A DNA stretch of 33,298 nucleotides from an uncultured Oscillospiraceae bacterium. Its GTDB lineage: Bacteria; Bacillota; Clostridia; Oscillospirales; Oscillospiraceae. How positions within the stretch are numbered: the stretch's first letter is position 1; each line of letters opens with the position of its first letter. The DNA lies in assembly GCA_934660965.1 (NCBI GenBank), contig CAKUIM010000023.1, positions 1 to 33,298 on the forward strand, in the 5' to 3' direction. Shown here piece after piece: positions 1 to 7,934 of the stretch. The position numbers were made by a program, and so were the translations under genes. The notes beneath the pieces were generated by a model. The model was not told the origin of the DNA. It saw only the letters and a list, made by a program, of their open reading frames with translations, and ran no database searches.

Positions 1-72
<72 letters not shown>

Positions 73-93
73 ACATCCATATTCAGTTGTTGT

Positions 94-169
<76 letters not shown>

Positions 170-205
170 ATATAGCGCCGGGGCTATTGCCCTAACGCGA
201 AGTGT

Positions 206-234
206 ATCCTACCATAGATATCGCAAAATGTCAA
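206..234 (-). promoter_or_regulatory. sigma-A promoter of the tRNA-Ala pair
   Basis: On the minus strand a perfect -35 TTGACA (229-234) is followed after exactly 17 nt by the -10 TAGGAT (206-211). Transcription would start near 199, about 30 nt before the first tRNA. The near-consensus hexamers fit a stable-RNA promoter. Confidence 0.85.
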
Positions 235-278
235 CAGCATTTTCTCCTTTTTTGCATTTTAAATTTCTGCTTGTCCAC

Positions 279-307
279 TTGATAAAAGGCTCATACGGGT
301 GTATTCT
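279..307 (+). promoter_or_regulatory. sigma-A promoter ahead of riboswitch and SLH protein gene
   Basis: TTGATA (279-284), a 17-nt spacer and TATTCT (302-307). The predicted start near 314 leaves a leader of about 225 nt before the coding sequence at 541. That leader contains the aptamer-like fold at 330-395 and a terminator-like hairpin at 436-477. Confidence 0.65.
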
Positions 308-329
308 ATATTTATCATATAGAAATCTA

Positions 330-395
330 ATTCGGCAAACCCGGCGCAAGCCGGCGGCGCAAAGCGAAAGGGGCCCATCGGGCCAGCCAGCTGCA
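330..395 (+). promoter_or_regulatory. putative cyclic-di-GMP-I (GEMM-I) riboswitch aptamer
   Basis: The leader has the order of conserved elements of the GEMM-I class: GGCAAACC (334-341), a five-pair stem CCGGC/GCCGG capped by a GNRA tetraloop GCAA (346-349), then GCGCAAAGC (357-365), a second GC-rich hairpin (about 372-384) and a closing AGCCAGCTGC (385-394). The GNRA-capped P2 stem and the GGCAAA...GCAAAGC pair are hallmarks of the family (established knowledge). The 3' strand AGCTGC (389-394) is complementary to GCAGCT (441-446) in the 5' arm of the following terminator, so an alternative antiterminator pairing is possible. Control of a surface protein by c-di-GMP is common in clostridia. 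The call rests on reading by eye, not on a covariance-model score. Confidence 0.72.
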
Positions 396-435
396 AGTCT
401 GCCCGCGGGAAACCGCCGGCCGGCCTTCTGTGCTC

Positions 436-477
436 AAGCCGCAGCTATGCGCCCGCAAAAGCTGCGGCTTTGCTTGT
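436..477 (+). terminator. terminator-like hairpin (riboswitch expression platform)
   Basis: A perfect 10-bp stem, AAGCCGCAGC (436-445) with GCTGCGGCTT (461-470), 15-nt loop, followed by TGCTTGT. The U-tract is modest. It sits between the aptamer-like fold and the ribosome binding site of the SLH gene. The segment GCTGC occurs both in its 3' arm and at the aptamer 3' end, so the two can compete for the same partner. Confidence 0.6.
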
Positions 478-540
478 CCAGAGTTCTCGGAGGGCCGGAA
501 AAGCGGCAGCCAAGCAAAAAAATTTGGGAGGTAATGTGTA

Positions 541-3500
541 ATGAAACGGCGAATTTTTGCAGCATTGCTGTCGCTGGCGATGATGTTCACGCTGATTCCG
601 ACAGCGTGGGCAGACGGCGAGGGCGGCACGCCGCTGCCTGCGGCGGATGCGAGCGGCGTTATCACGCTGGATGATGGCAGCTATGTTATGTCTGCGGATA
701 CGACTGCTACCATCAAGATTCCGACTGGGAAGACTGCTGTGCTGGACCTGAACGGCAAGACGCTGACGAACAAAGATGGCAGCCATACCATTATTGTTGA
801 AAATGGCGCAGTGCTGACTATCACCGGCAGCGGCACCGTGGACAATGTGTCGCACGGAAAGGGTGCTGTTTATAATCAGGGTACTGTTATCCTTGAGGGC
901 GGCACCTTTGATCGCTCTAAGGAAAATGGCAAGGGTGTAAATAATAGCGGCTCCAACTCATGGTACACCATCAAGAATGTCGGTACCATGACCATCAAAG
1001 ATGGAGCAACCGTGCAAACCGCTGGGAACAATAACAGTCTTGGCAGATTTTCCAGCCTTGTTTCTAATGGTTACTTTAATGACAATGACTACACGAATAA
1101 TAAGGGAATTGAGCAGCCAGCCCTGACGATTGCCGGCGGTACGTTCCGCGGCGGTTTGAATACAATCAAGAACGATGACCGTGCGAAGTTAACAATCAAT
1201 GGCGGTACGTTTAGCAACTATTATCAGGCAGTTGTTCAGAATCACAATATTGCAGAGATTACAGGCGGTACCTTTACTGCTGCAAGTGATGCTGGTTCTG
1301 TGACATACGGCATTTACAACTGCGGCTGTGCTGCCGGGATTGATCTTGGTACGCTTACCGTGTCCGGCGGTACTTTCACCGGCGCCACATACGCTGTCGC
1401 TGATGTCAGTACTCAGAATGCGGCTGTGAACATTTCCGGTGGTCAGTTCACTGGGACGACGGCGGCAATTCTTAAGGGTGCTGCGTCTAACGCAACCATC
1501 TCCCTCACCGGCGGTACGTTCTCTTCTGATGTGTCCACATATGTTGCAGACGACTGCATTTATAACAATGATGGAACCGTGGTGAAGCGTGACGAAACGA
1601 ATGCAGCTGCCAAGGTTGGCGACAGCTATTACGCCACCCTCGCCGCCGCCATCACCGCGGCACAGAACGGCGACACGGTTACGCTGCTGAAGGACGTGAC
1701 CGAGGCCATTACCATCCCCGCGGGCAAGACTATCACGCTTGACCTGAACGGCAAAAAGTTGGTGAATAGCGAAACTGCGCAGGATAAAAATATCCCTGAT
1801 GCAGACCGCAAGCACACCATTACCAACAACGGTACGCTGACAATCGAAGACAGTGTTGGCGGCGGCATTGTTGATAATGTGAGCCATGGTCGTGCCGCGC
1901 TTTATAATGCGGGAACAATCACCGAGATCAAGGGCGGCAAGTTCACACGCAGCGTAGACAACAGCACCGACGCAACAAGCGCAAAAGGGAATAGCTGGTA
2001 CGTTGTCTATAACGCTGAAAAGGCAACCATCAGCAGGATTTCCGGCGGCGAATTCCTTGCTGTCGGAAAGTTCTCCTCCCTGTTCTGCAACTGCGGCTCG
2101 ATTGATGAAATCTCCGGCGGCACATTCACGCAGGACGGTTTCATTGCGTTTAAGAATGAGGGCACTGTAAACAAGATCAGCGGCGGTACCTTCTCCTCCA
2201 AGGATGAATCCTGCATTCAGAACTGGGGTTCTATCGGCGAGATTACCGGCGGCACGATCACTGCTGGCAGCATTGGTATTTGGAACTTCAGTTCCGATAT
2301 CTATAACTCTGTCGGTGCGATTGGCAAGATCTCCGGTGGTAACATTTCCGGGTCTACCGCTGCAATTCGCCTGAACGATTATGATGCTACCTATGAGGGC
2401 AAGCCTTCCACTACCAACAAAGCAAGTGCTACCGTCACAGGCGGCAACATTTCCGGCAACCTCCAGATTAATGCCAACACCGAGTTTTCCGTCACCGGCG
2501 GCAATTTCTCTCAGCCTGTCAAGGGAGAATACCTCGATTCGAGCCTGAACGCCGAGCTGAAAAGGGTCAGCGGCGAGACGCCCTACAGCTACTATGCCAG
2601 TGTGGCCGCTGCCACAGCTGCCGCCCAGCCCGGCGATATCGTGACCGATCTGAAGGCGGAACCTGAGCAGAAGGTCGCGGTTACCCTGAAGTACAACGAC
2701 GGCGTGACCGCTGACCTCACATACAATGTGGCCGTCGGGACTGTGCTCACCCTCCCCGCGCCTGTCCGCGCCGGCTACACCTTCAGCGGCTGGTATGACG
2801 GCAGCATGCTCCACGCCGCCGGGGCCTACACGGCCTCTGCCACGGTCACTCTGACTGCCGCCTGGAACTACACCTACTACCCCGGCACCAGCTCCGAGCC
2901 CACCTATCCCGTCACCACCCCGGGCAAGTCTGAGCACGGCACCGTGACCGTCATCCCGGCCAGCGCCGCCAGGGGCGCGACCGTGACCGTCATCACCGCG
3001 CCGGACAAGGGCTATGTCCTCGAAACCCTGACCGTGACCGACAGCACCGGCAACGTGCTCATGCTGACCGACCGGGGAGCCGGCAGCTTCACCTTCGTCA
3101 TGCCCGCCGGCCATGTCGAGGTGCGGGCGACCTTTGCGGAGGACAACAGCGTTCTGAACTTCTTCTATGACGTGCCCAACGACGCCTACTTCTATGAGGC
3201 GGTCAAGTGGGCGGTCGGCAAGGGCATCACAACCGGCGTGGGCGGCAATCTGTTCGCGCCCGAGGACCCCTGTAGCCGTGCGCAGATCGTGACCTTCCTG
3301 TGGCGGGCCGCCGGCTCTCCCGAGCCCAGGGGCTCCGCGGCGGGCATGAGCGACGTAATTCCCGGCAGCTACTATGAGAAGGCGGTGGCGTGGGCCATCG
3401 AGAACGGCATCACCACCGGCACCGGCGAGGGTAAATTCTCTCCCGAGGACCCCTGCACCCGTGCCCAGGCCGTGACCTTCCTTGCCCGGGCGCTGAACGC

Positions 3501-3681
3501 GAAGGCGGCCGGCACGGCGGCATTCTCCGATGTCCCGGCTGACAGCTACTTTGCCGAGGCGGTGGCGTGGGCGCTGCAAAACGGCGTGACCACCGGCATC
3601 GGCGGCGGTCTGTTTGGCCCCGACGACGACTGCACGAGAGCGCAGATCGTCACCTTCCTGTACAGAGCGTACAACAAGTAA
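541..3681 (+). CDS. secreted beta-helix-type surface protein with three C-terminal SLH domains
   Basis: This 1046-residue exported protein was probably held on the cell wall or S-layer. A signal peptide (about 1-25, ending in AWA-DGEG) precedes two related blocks (about 30-345 and 360-690). Both are rich in GGTF/GGNI turns, have a shared LDLNGK motif and a shared NSWY...GRFSSL-like stretch, and look like a parallel beta-helix that arose by duplication. A Listeria-Bacteroides-type repeat (about 712-780, with AGYTFSGWYDG) and a second bacterial repeat (about 800-860, HGTVTV...) follow. Three SLH domains (from about 874, 935 and 995) end the protein, each with a DVP-like start and a TRAQ/SRAQ motif. 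GGGAGGT at 526-532 lies 8 nt before the ATG. The beta-helix DNA looks more AT-rich than the SLH part, suggesting a mosaic origin. Its ligand or substrate is unknown; an adhesin-like role is inference. Confidence 0.9.
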   Translation: MKRRIFAALLSLAMMFTLIPTAWADGEGGTPLPAADASGVITLDDGSYVMSADTTATIKIPTGKTAVLDLNGKTLTNKDGSHTIIVENGAVLTITGSGTVDNVSHGKGAVYNQGTVILEGGTFDRSKENGKGVNNSGSNSWYTIKNVGTMTIKDGATVQTAGNNNSLGRFSSLVSNGYFNDNDYTNNKGIEQPALTIAGGTFRGGLNTIKNDDRAKLTINGGTFSNYYQAVVQNHNIAEITGGTFTAASDAGSVTYGIYNCGCAAGIDLGTLTVSGGTFTGATYAVADVSTQNAAVNISGGQFTGTTAAILKGAASNATISLTGGTFSSDVSTYVADDCIYNNDGTVVKRDETNAAAKVGDSYYATLAAAITAAQNGDTVTLLKDVTEAITIPAGKTITLDLNGKKLVNSETAQDKNIPDADRKHTITNNGTLTIEDSVGGGIVDNVSHGRAALYNAGTITEIKGGKFTRSVDNSTDATSAKGNSWYVVYNAEKATISRISGGEFLAVGKFSSLFCNCGSIDEISGGTFTQDGFIAFKNEGTVNKISGGTFSSKDESCIQNWGSIGEITGGTITAGSIGIWNFSSDIYNSVGAIGKISGGNISGSTAAIRLNDYDATYEGKPSTTNKASATVTGGNISGNLQINANTEFSVTGGNFSQPVKGEYLDSSLNAELKRVSGETPYSYYASVAAATAAAQPGDIVTDLKAEPEQKVAVTLKYNDGVTADLTYNVAVGTVLTLPAPVRAGYTFSGWYDGSMLHAAGAYTASATVTLTAAWNYTYYPGTSSEPTYPVTTPGKSEHGTVTVIPASAARGATVTVITAPDKGYVLETLTVTDSTGNVLMLTDRGAGSFTFVMPAGHVEVRATFAEDNSVLNFFYDVPNDAYFYEAVKWAVGKGITTGVGGNLFAPEDPCSRAQIVTFLWRAAGSPEPRGSAAGMSDVIPGSYYEKAVAWAIENGITTGTGEGKFSPEDPCTRAQAVTFLARALNAKAAGTAAFSDVPADSYFAEAVAWALQNGVTTGIGGGLFGPDDDCTRAQIVTFLYRAYNK

Positions 3682-3695
3682 ACGTGTCCTCATAA

Positions 3696-3740
3696 AGAAA
3701 GGCGAGGCGGCATCTGCCGCTTCGCCTTTCTTGCTGTTTC
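3696..3740 (+). terminator. intrinsic terminator of SLH surface protein gene
   Basis: A 16-bp stem with a single G-T pair (3696-3711 with 3716-3731), loop ATCT, followed by a T-rich tail. It starts 14 nt after the stop codon. Confidence 0.88.
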
Positions 3741-3871
3741 GCTTCCCGGCCCTCCAGGTCTGGCTTCAGGGGCGCCTCTTTTGCGCGGCACACGCCGGGC
3801 AGGGCAGGGGCGCTCTTCATTTTGCCGAAAGAGGGGCGCGCCGGGCGGCGCGAAGTTGGTGCAGTTGAATA

Positions 3872-3900
3872 TTGAAATGGCGGCCGGGTGCTGGTATTAT
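3872..3900 (+). promoter_or_regulatory. sigma-A promoter of the MATE exporter gene
   Basis: TTGAAA (3872-3877), 17-nt spacer, TATTAT (3895-3900), both close to consensus. Transcription would start near 3907, about 50 nt before the GTG start. No regulator site was recognised. Confidence 0.75.
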
Positions 3901-3957
3901 CATGGCGCGAAAAAAGAGATGATGCGGGCAAGGACGCCCGCCGCAGGAGTGCTTTTT

Positions 3958-5301
3958 GTGAATCAGGATCTGACGCGCGGCAAGCCCTTCGGGGTGCTGC
4001 TGCGGTTTTCCCTGCCGGTGATCGCCGGCAATCTATTTCAGCTGTTCTACACCCTGGCGGACACGGTCATCGTGGGCCGCACCCTCGGCTCCGACGCTCT
4101 GGCCGCGGTGGGGGCCACCACGGTGGTGGTCTATTTTGTGCTCTGCTTTATCCAGGGCTTTACCGGCGGCTTCGGCATCTGCCTTGCCCAGCGCTTCGGC
4201 GCCCGGGATGAGCGTGGCCAGCGGGAGAGCGTGGCCATCTCCTGGGTGCTCTCCGCCGCCTTTGCGGTGGTGCTCACCGCCCTGTTCTGCGCCCTGGCCC
4301 ATCCCATCCTCCTGTGGATAAAAACGCCGGCTGACGTCTATTCCATGGCCTACGACTACCTCTTTGTGGTGCTGCTGGGCACCGGCGCCACGGTGTTCTA
4401 CAATATGATCTCCAACATGCTCCGCAGCCTGGGGGACAGCCGCACGCCCCTCATATTCCTTATTTTTTCCGCCCTTTTGAATGTGGGGCTGGACGTGGCG
4501 TTCATCGTGCCCCTGGGCATGGGAACGGCGGGGGCCGCCTGGGCCACGGTGCTCAGCCAGCTGCTCTCAGCAGTGCTGTCCCTGGCGGTGGGCCTGCGGC
4601 GGTTTGCGGTGCTGCGCGTGGGCCGGGCAGAGCTGAAAAACTGGAAAAAGACAGCCCGCAGCCACCTGCGGGTGGGCTTTCCCATGGGCTTTCAGATGTC
4701 GGTGATGTGCATCGGGCAGTTTGCCATGCAGACGGCGATCAACGCCATCGGCACCGACGCCATTGCCGGATATACCGCCGCCACAAAGGTGGATCAGCTG
4801 TCCGTTTTGATGAACAACGCCTTCGGCATCGCCCTGTCGAGCTTCGTGGCCCAGAACTACGGCGCCGGGCAGTACCGGCGCATCCGGGAGGGGGTGCGGG
4901 CAAGCCTTTTGCAGACGGAGGGGTGCAACCTTCTCATGTGCGTCCTGCTCGTCGCCACCCGGAAGGTGTCCGTCCTGCTCTTCCTCGACGCCCCCACGGC
5001 GCAGGTGGTGGCCTATTCCGGCACCTACCTGCTCACCGTGGCGCCCTTCTACCTGCTGCTGGGCCTGCTTCTGGTGACGCGCACCGCCATCCAGAGCATG
5101 GGGGACAGCCACACCCCCTTTGCCGCCTGCGTCATCGAGCTTTTCATGCGCATCGCGGGCACCGCCGGCCTTGCGTCCCTTCTGGCCCCATATGGCCTGC
5201 GCTACGTGGGCATCTGCCTTGCCCATCCGCTGGCCTGGCTGGGGGCCCTGGCGATTCTGGTGCCGATGTACAGAAAGCATGTGCGCGCCTTTCCGGCGTG
5301 A
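3958..5301 (+). CDS. MATE family multidrug/cation antiporter
   Basis: This 447-residue integral membrane protein has the MATE fold: two homologous halves, about twelve membrane segments, and a typical start (DLTRGKP, then FSLPVIAGNLFQLFYTLADT). Such proteins expel cationic or metabolite substrates in exchange for Na+ or H+; the substrate cannot be read from the sequence. I chose the GTG at 3958 because AGGAG (3945-3949) lies 8 nt upstream, the promoter at 3872-3900 lies before it, and the resulting length and N-terminus match the family. An open frame extends upstream to 3781 but crosses that promoter. It is a single-gene unit closed by the terminator at 5422-5458. Confidence 0.93.
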   Translation: MNQDLTRGKPFGVLLRFSLPVIAGNLFQLFYTLADTVIVGRTLGSDALAAVGATTVVVYFVLCFIQGFTGGFGICLAQRFGARDERGQRESVAISWVLSAAFAVVLTALFCALAHPILLWIKTPADVYSMAYDYLFVVLLGTGATVFYNMISNMLRSLGDSRTPLIFLIFSALLNVGLDVAFIVPLGMGTAGAAWATVLSQLLSAVLSLAVGLRRFAVLRVGRAELKNWKKTARSHLRVGFPMGFQMSVMCIGQFAMQTAINAIGTDAIAGYTAATKVDQLSVLMNNAFGIALSSFVAQNYGAGQYRRIREGVRASLLQTEGCNLLMCVLLVATRKVSVLLFLDAPTAQVVAYSGTYLLTVAPFYLLLGLLLVTRTAIQSMGDSHTPFAACVIELFMRIAGTAGLASLLAPYGLRYVGICLAHPLAWLGALAILVPMYRKHVRAFPA

Positions 5302-5310
5302 AGAAGAAAA

Positions 5311-5398
5311 CCTCCCTCTGACGAGGGCAGCACAGCGTAAGCGAATGCATTTACGCCTCCCTCTGACGAGGGAGGTGACGCGAAGCGCCGGAGGGAGA
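5311..5398. repeat. short palindromic repeat element (two CCTCCCTC-TGAC-GAGGG units)
   Basis: A 17-bp direct repeat, CCTCCCTCTGACGAGGG, occurs at 5311-5327 and 5356-5372. Each copy is a small hairpin with loop TGAC; the second has a perfect 8-bp stem (CCTCCCTC/GAGGGAGG). Between them GCGTAA and TTACGC form another inverted repeat, and GGAGGGAG closes the element at the right. It fills the gap after the MATE gene and encodes nothing recognisable. It resembles the dispersed non-coding repeats of gut clostridial genomes, but I cannot check other copies here. Confidence 0.6.
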
Positions 5399-5421
5399 GA
5401 AAAAAACGCTTTTCTGCCGAC

Positions 5422-5458
5422 AAAACCCCCGGCCCGCAATCTGCGGGCCGGGGGTTTT
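5422..5458. terminator. bidirectional intrinsic terminator between convergent genes
   Basis: A perfect 16-bp stem from AAAACCCCC (5422-5430) to GGGGGTTTT (5450-5458) with loop AATCT. The A/T flanks form a U-run in either direction, so it can end both the MATE transcript and the leftward SLH/exporter operon. Confidence 0.92.
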
Positions 5459-5482
5459 CATGTTTTGTGTGCGGCTGAGGGT

Positions 5483-7915
5483 TTAGGCCCCCACGCTCAC
5501 TGCGTGGACCTTCTGGCCGCTGGCGTCCAGGAAGATGGCCATGGTGGAGGAGTAGCTGCGGGCCTCCAGCAGGCTCTTGAACCAGACGTGCTGGAGCCGG
5601 TAGGTGGGCTGGCCGTCCGAGCCGGTACCCCAGACGCCGTAAGAGGCGGCGGCGTTGTAGCAGATCACGTTGGAGGACACCTCGTAGGTGCGGCCATTGA
5701 CCTGAACGTAGGTCACGCCGTTGACCTCATAGAAGTCGGCGGAGCGGACGTTGTTGACCTGCTGGAGCAGGGAGTAGAAGGTGACCACCTCGTTGCCGTC
5801 CGCGTCGTGGCCCAGGGTGATGGTGCCGAAGCCGGCGGCGGCGTATACGCCGTCGAGCAGGTTATAGGTGGTGCTGCGGCCGTCGGGAGTGGTGAAGATC
5901 AGCTGGGCGATGGTCTTTTTCTCGGTGATGACCTTGCCGTTGTCGTCCAGCTTGTTGCCGTCAGCATCCATCTTGTCGCCATCCTTGCCCTTCACCGGCA
6001 CCTCTTCCACTGTGGAGGTGGGGTCGATGCGGCCATAGGTCAGGCCATCGCCGGTGGTGTCGGTGAAGATGATGAGGTCCACCTGCCGGGCGGCGTTGAG
6101 ATGATAGCTCAGGTAGCCGCCGGTGACGGTGGCGGGCAGGGCGGACAGGTCAGAGGCGGTGAGGGTGCCGTCCGCGGACTTTTTATAGACACGCACGCTC
6201 TCGCTCACGGGGTAGCCGCCCAGGGTCCTGGAGGCGCTGCTGTACACCCCGCCGGTGAACATGGGGGCGGAGGAGAGGCTCAGCTGCCCGCGCATGGCGG
6301 AGGAGACGGACACCAGCTGGCCGTTGAGTGTGGAGGCAGAGGGCACGGCGTTGTCAAGCTTGAGCGTCACCCGGGTGCCCAGCAGGCTCAGGTTGTTGCC
6401 GGAGACAAGGCCCATGGCATTGCCGGAAACATAGTAGCTGCCGGTACCCCAACCGCCGGTGCCCCAGCCGCCGGTGGTGCCGCCGGTGCCCACGCCCGCC
6501 GCGCCGGCCACCCGGCCGTCGGCGGTGAAGAGCAGGGTAAAGGACTGGCCCAGAGAGAAGCGGGCGATGGAGTCCATGGCGTCGGCCATGACGGTGAACT
6601 CATTGCCGCCGGCGGCGGTGATCACCGTGGGGGCCTTGGGGGAGGGGGAGGCATTCTCGTAGTAGCAGAACAGCCGCACGTCGCACACGTTGAGCACCTT
6701 GGACACGGCGTCGTAGGTGAGCACGTCGTATGTGTTGATGTCGCTCATGGAGATCACCGAGCCGTTCTTGCGGATGGTGTAGTTGTAGTCGCTGCCGGTG
6801 AGGGAGGCAAGGCCCGCGTAGCTCACCGGGCCCTGCACCACCAGGAACTTGCCCTCGGCGGAGCCGCTGCCCAGGTTGCAGAACATGCCGATAACCTTGC
6901 CGTTGCTGTCGAGATAGATGGTGACAGCGTCTCCAGCCAGGATGCCGGGGCTGGCGGCGGCAAAGGTGCTCACCTCGCCGGAGGCGCCGGTGTATACGGG
7001 GGTGCTGTCCTCAAAGGTGTAGCGCACGCCGGCGGCGGTGTGCAGGTAGTAGCCCTGCACCCGGGCCACGGTGGCGGTGACGCACAGGGAGGAGTCGGTG
7101 AGCAGGGTGATGAAGCGCCCGTCCTTGTTCAGGAGGGCCGCGCCCCGCTGGCCTACGATGGTGGAGTCAACGCTCCCGGCGGCGCGGTAGGTGCCGCTGG
7201 TGGTCACCACCCAGCCGGTCTGGCCGTTGATGGTGGTGTCGGCGGAGAGGACGATGGTGTCCTCCACCAGGGTGCCCAGGCCGGCGGCATAGGGGGTCTT
7301 ACCGCCCTTGGAGGGGGTGGAGAGCAGCCGGCAGAACAAAATGGCGGCCTGGCCCCGGGAGAGGGCGGCGGCGGGGTTGGTGATGCCAAGGCCGTTTTCC
7401 AGCCCCATCTCCACAGACAGCTGCAAAGCGCCCACTGGCCAGGCGCGGTTGGCGTCGTCGTTGTAGCCCAGCATACGCAGGATGAGGGTGACAGCCTCTT
7501 GGTAGGAGATGTCCCGGTCGGGCTCAAAGCGGCCGCTGCCGGTGCCCATCATCAGCCGGGCGTTGCTGCCGTCGCCCAGCTTCATAGTGGCGGCCAGGTT
7601 CACATAGCCCCGGCCCCAGTGGGTGCTGGTCACGTCGGTGAAGATGGTGCGGCTCATCTGGGCCTTGGCCTCGTCGCCCCGGCCCATGATCTCGATGGCC
7701 ATCTTGCAGAACTGCACCCGGGTCAGGGCGCTGTTGGGCTGAAAGGTGCCGTCCTCCATGCCGTTGACGATGCCCAGGGACTGCAGGGTGCTCACCGCCC
7801 GGGCCATGGCGGGGTCGGTCACGTCGGGGAAGGAGCTGGCCTGGGCGGGCGCGGCGGCCAGGGTGAATACGGCGGCCAGCGCCAGCAGGGCGGCAAGCAT
7901 GCGTTTGAGTTTCAT
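5483..7915 (-). CDS. secreted protein with three N-terminal SLH domains, last gene of ABC exporter operon
   Basis: This 810-residue protein has a signal peptide (1-26, cleavage after AQA) and three SLH-type domains (about 29-78, 90-150 and 152-200; motifs FPDV, TRVQ, LSRGQA), so it should be anchored to the cell-wall polymer. The remaining 600 residues match no family I recognise. They are rich in beta-strand-like stretches, contain a glycine/tryptophan tract (GGWGTGGWGTG, near 478) and an Asp-rich loop (DADGNKLDDNG, about 648-658) that resembles a calcium-binding loop. AGAGGAG (complement at 7927-7933) supports the ATG. It starts 19 nt after the permease stop codon, so it is very probably co-transcribed with the adaptor, ATPase and permease. 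That context suggests an envelope partner or cargo of the exporter (inference). Confidence 0.88.
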   Translation of the reverse strand: MKLKRMLAALLALAAVFTLAAAPAQASSFPDVTDPAMARAVSTLQSLGIVNGMEDGTFQPNSALTRVQFCKMAIEIMGRGDEAKAQMSRTIFTDVTSTHWGRGYVNLAATMKLGDGSNARLMMGTGSGRFEPDRDISYQEAVTLILRMLGYNDDANRAWPVGALQLSVEMGLENGLGITNPAAALSRGQAAILFCRLLSTPSKGGKTPYAAGLGTLVEDTIVLSADTTINGQTGWVVTTSGTYRAAGSVDSTIVGQRGAALLNKDGRFITLLTDSSLCVTATVARVQGYYLHTAAGVRYTFEDSTPVYTGASGEVSTFAAASPGILAGDAVTIYLDSNGKVIGMFCNLGSGSAEGKFLVVQGPVSYAGLASLTGSDYNYTIRKNGSVISMSDINTYDVLTYDAVSKVLNVCDVRLFCYYENASPSPKAPTVITAAGGNEFTVMADAMDSIARFSLGQSFTLLFTADGRVAGAAGVGTGGTTGGWGTGGWGTGSYYVSGNAMGLVSGNNLSLLGTRVTLKLDNAVPSASTLNGQLVSVSSAMRGQLSLSSAPMFTGGVYSSASRTLGGYPVSESVRVYKKSADGTLTASDLSALPATVTGGYLSYHLNAARQVDLIIFTDTTGDGLTYGRIDPTSTVEEVPVKGKDGDKMDADGNKLDDNGKVITEKKTIAQLIFTTPDGRSTTYNLLDGVYAAAGFGTITLGHDADGNEVVTFYSLLQQVNNVRSADFYEVNGVTYVQVNGRTYEVSSNVICYNAAASYGVWGTGSDGQPTYRLQHVWFKSLLEARSYSSTMAIFLDASGQKVHAVSVGA

Positions 7916-7934
7916 ATGCGTTGATTCTCCTCTC

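Noticed and set aside
1189..3693. Minus-strand open frame opposite the beta-helix/SLH gene
   Set aside because: Composition is that of an antisense shadow, and the plus-strand gene has all signals expected of a real gene.
5120..7924. Long plus-strand open frame opposite the SLH protein gene (over 900 codons)
   Set aside because: It is antisense to a well-supported gene with signal peptide, SLH domains and ribosome binding site. Its translation is a low-complexity Gly/Val/His/Ala string typical of an antisense frame in GC-rich DNA.
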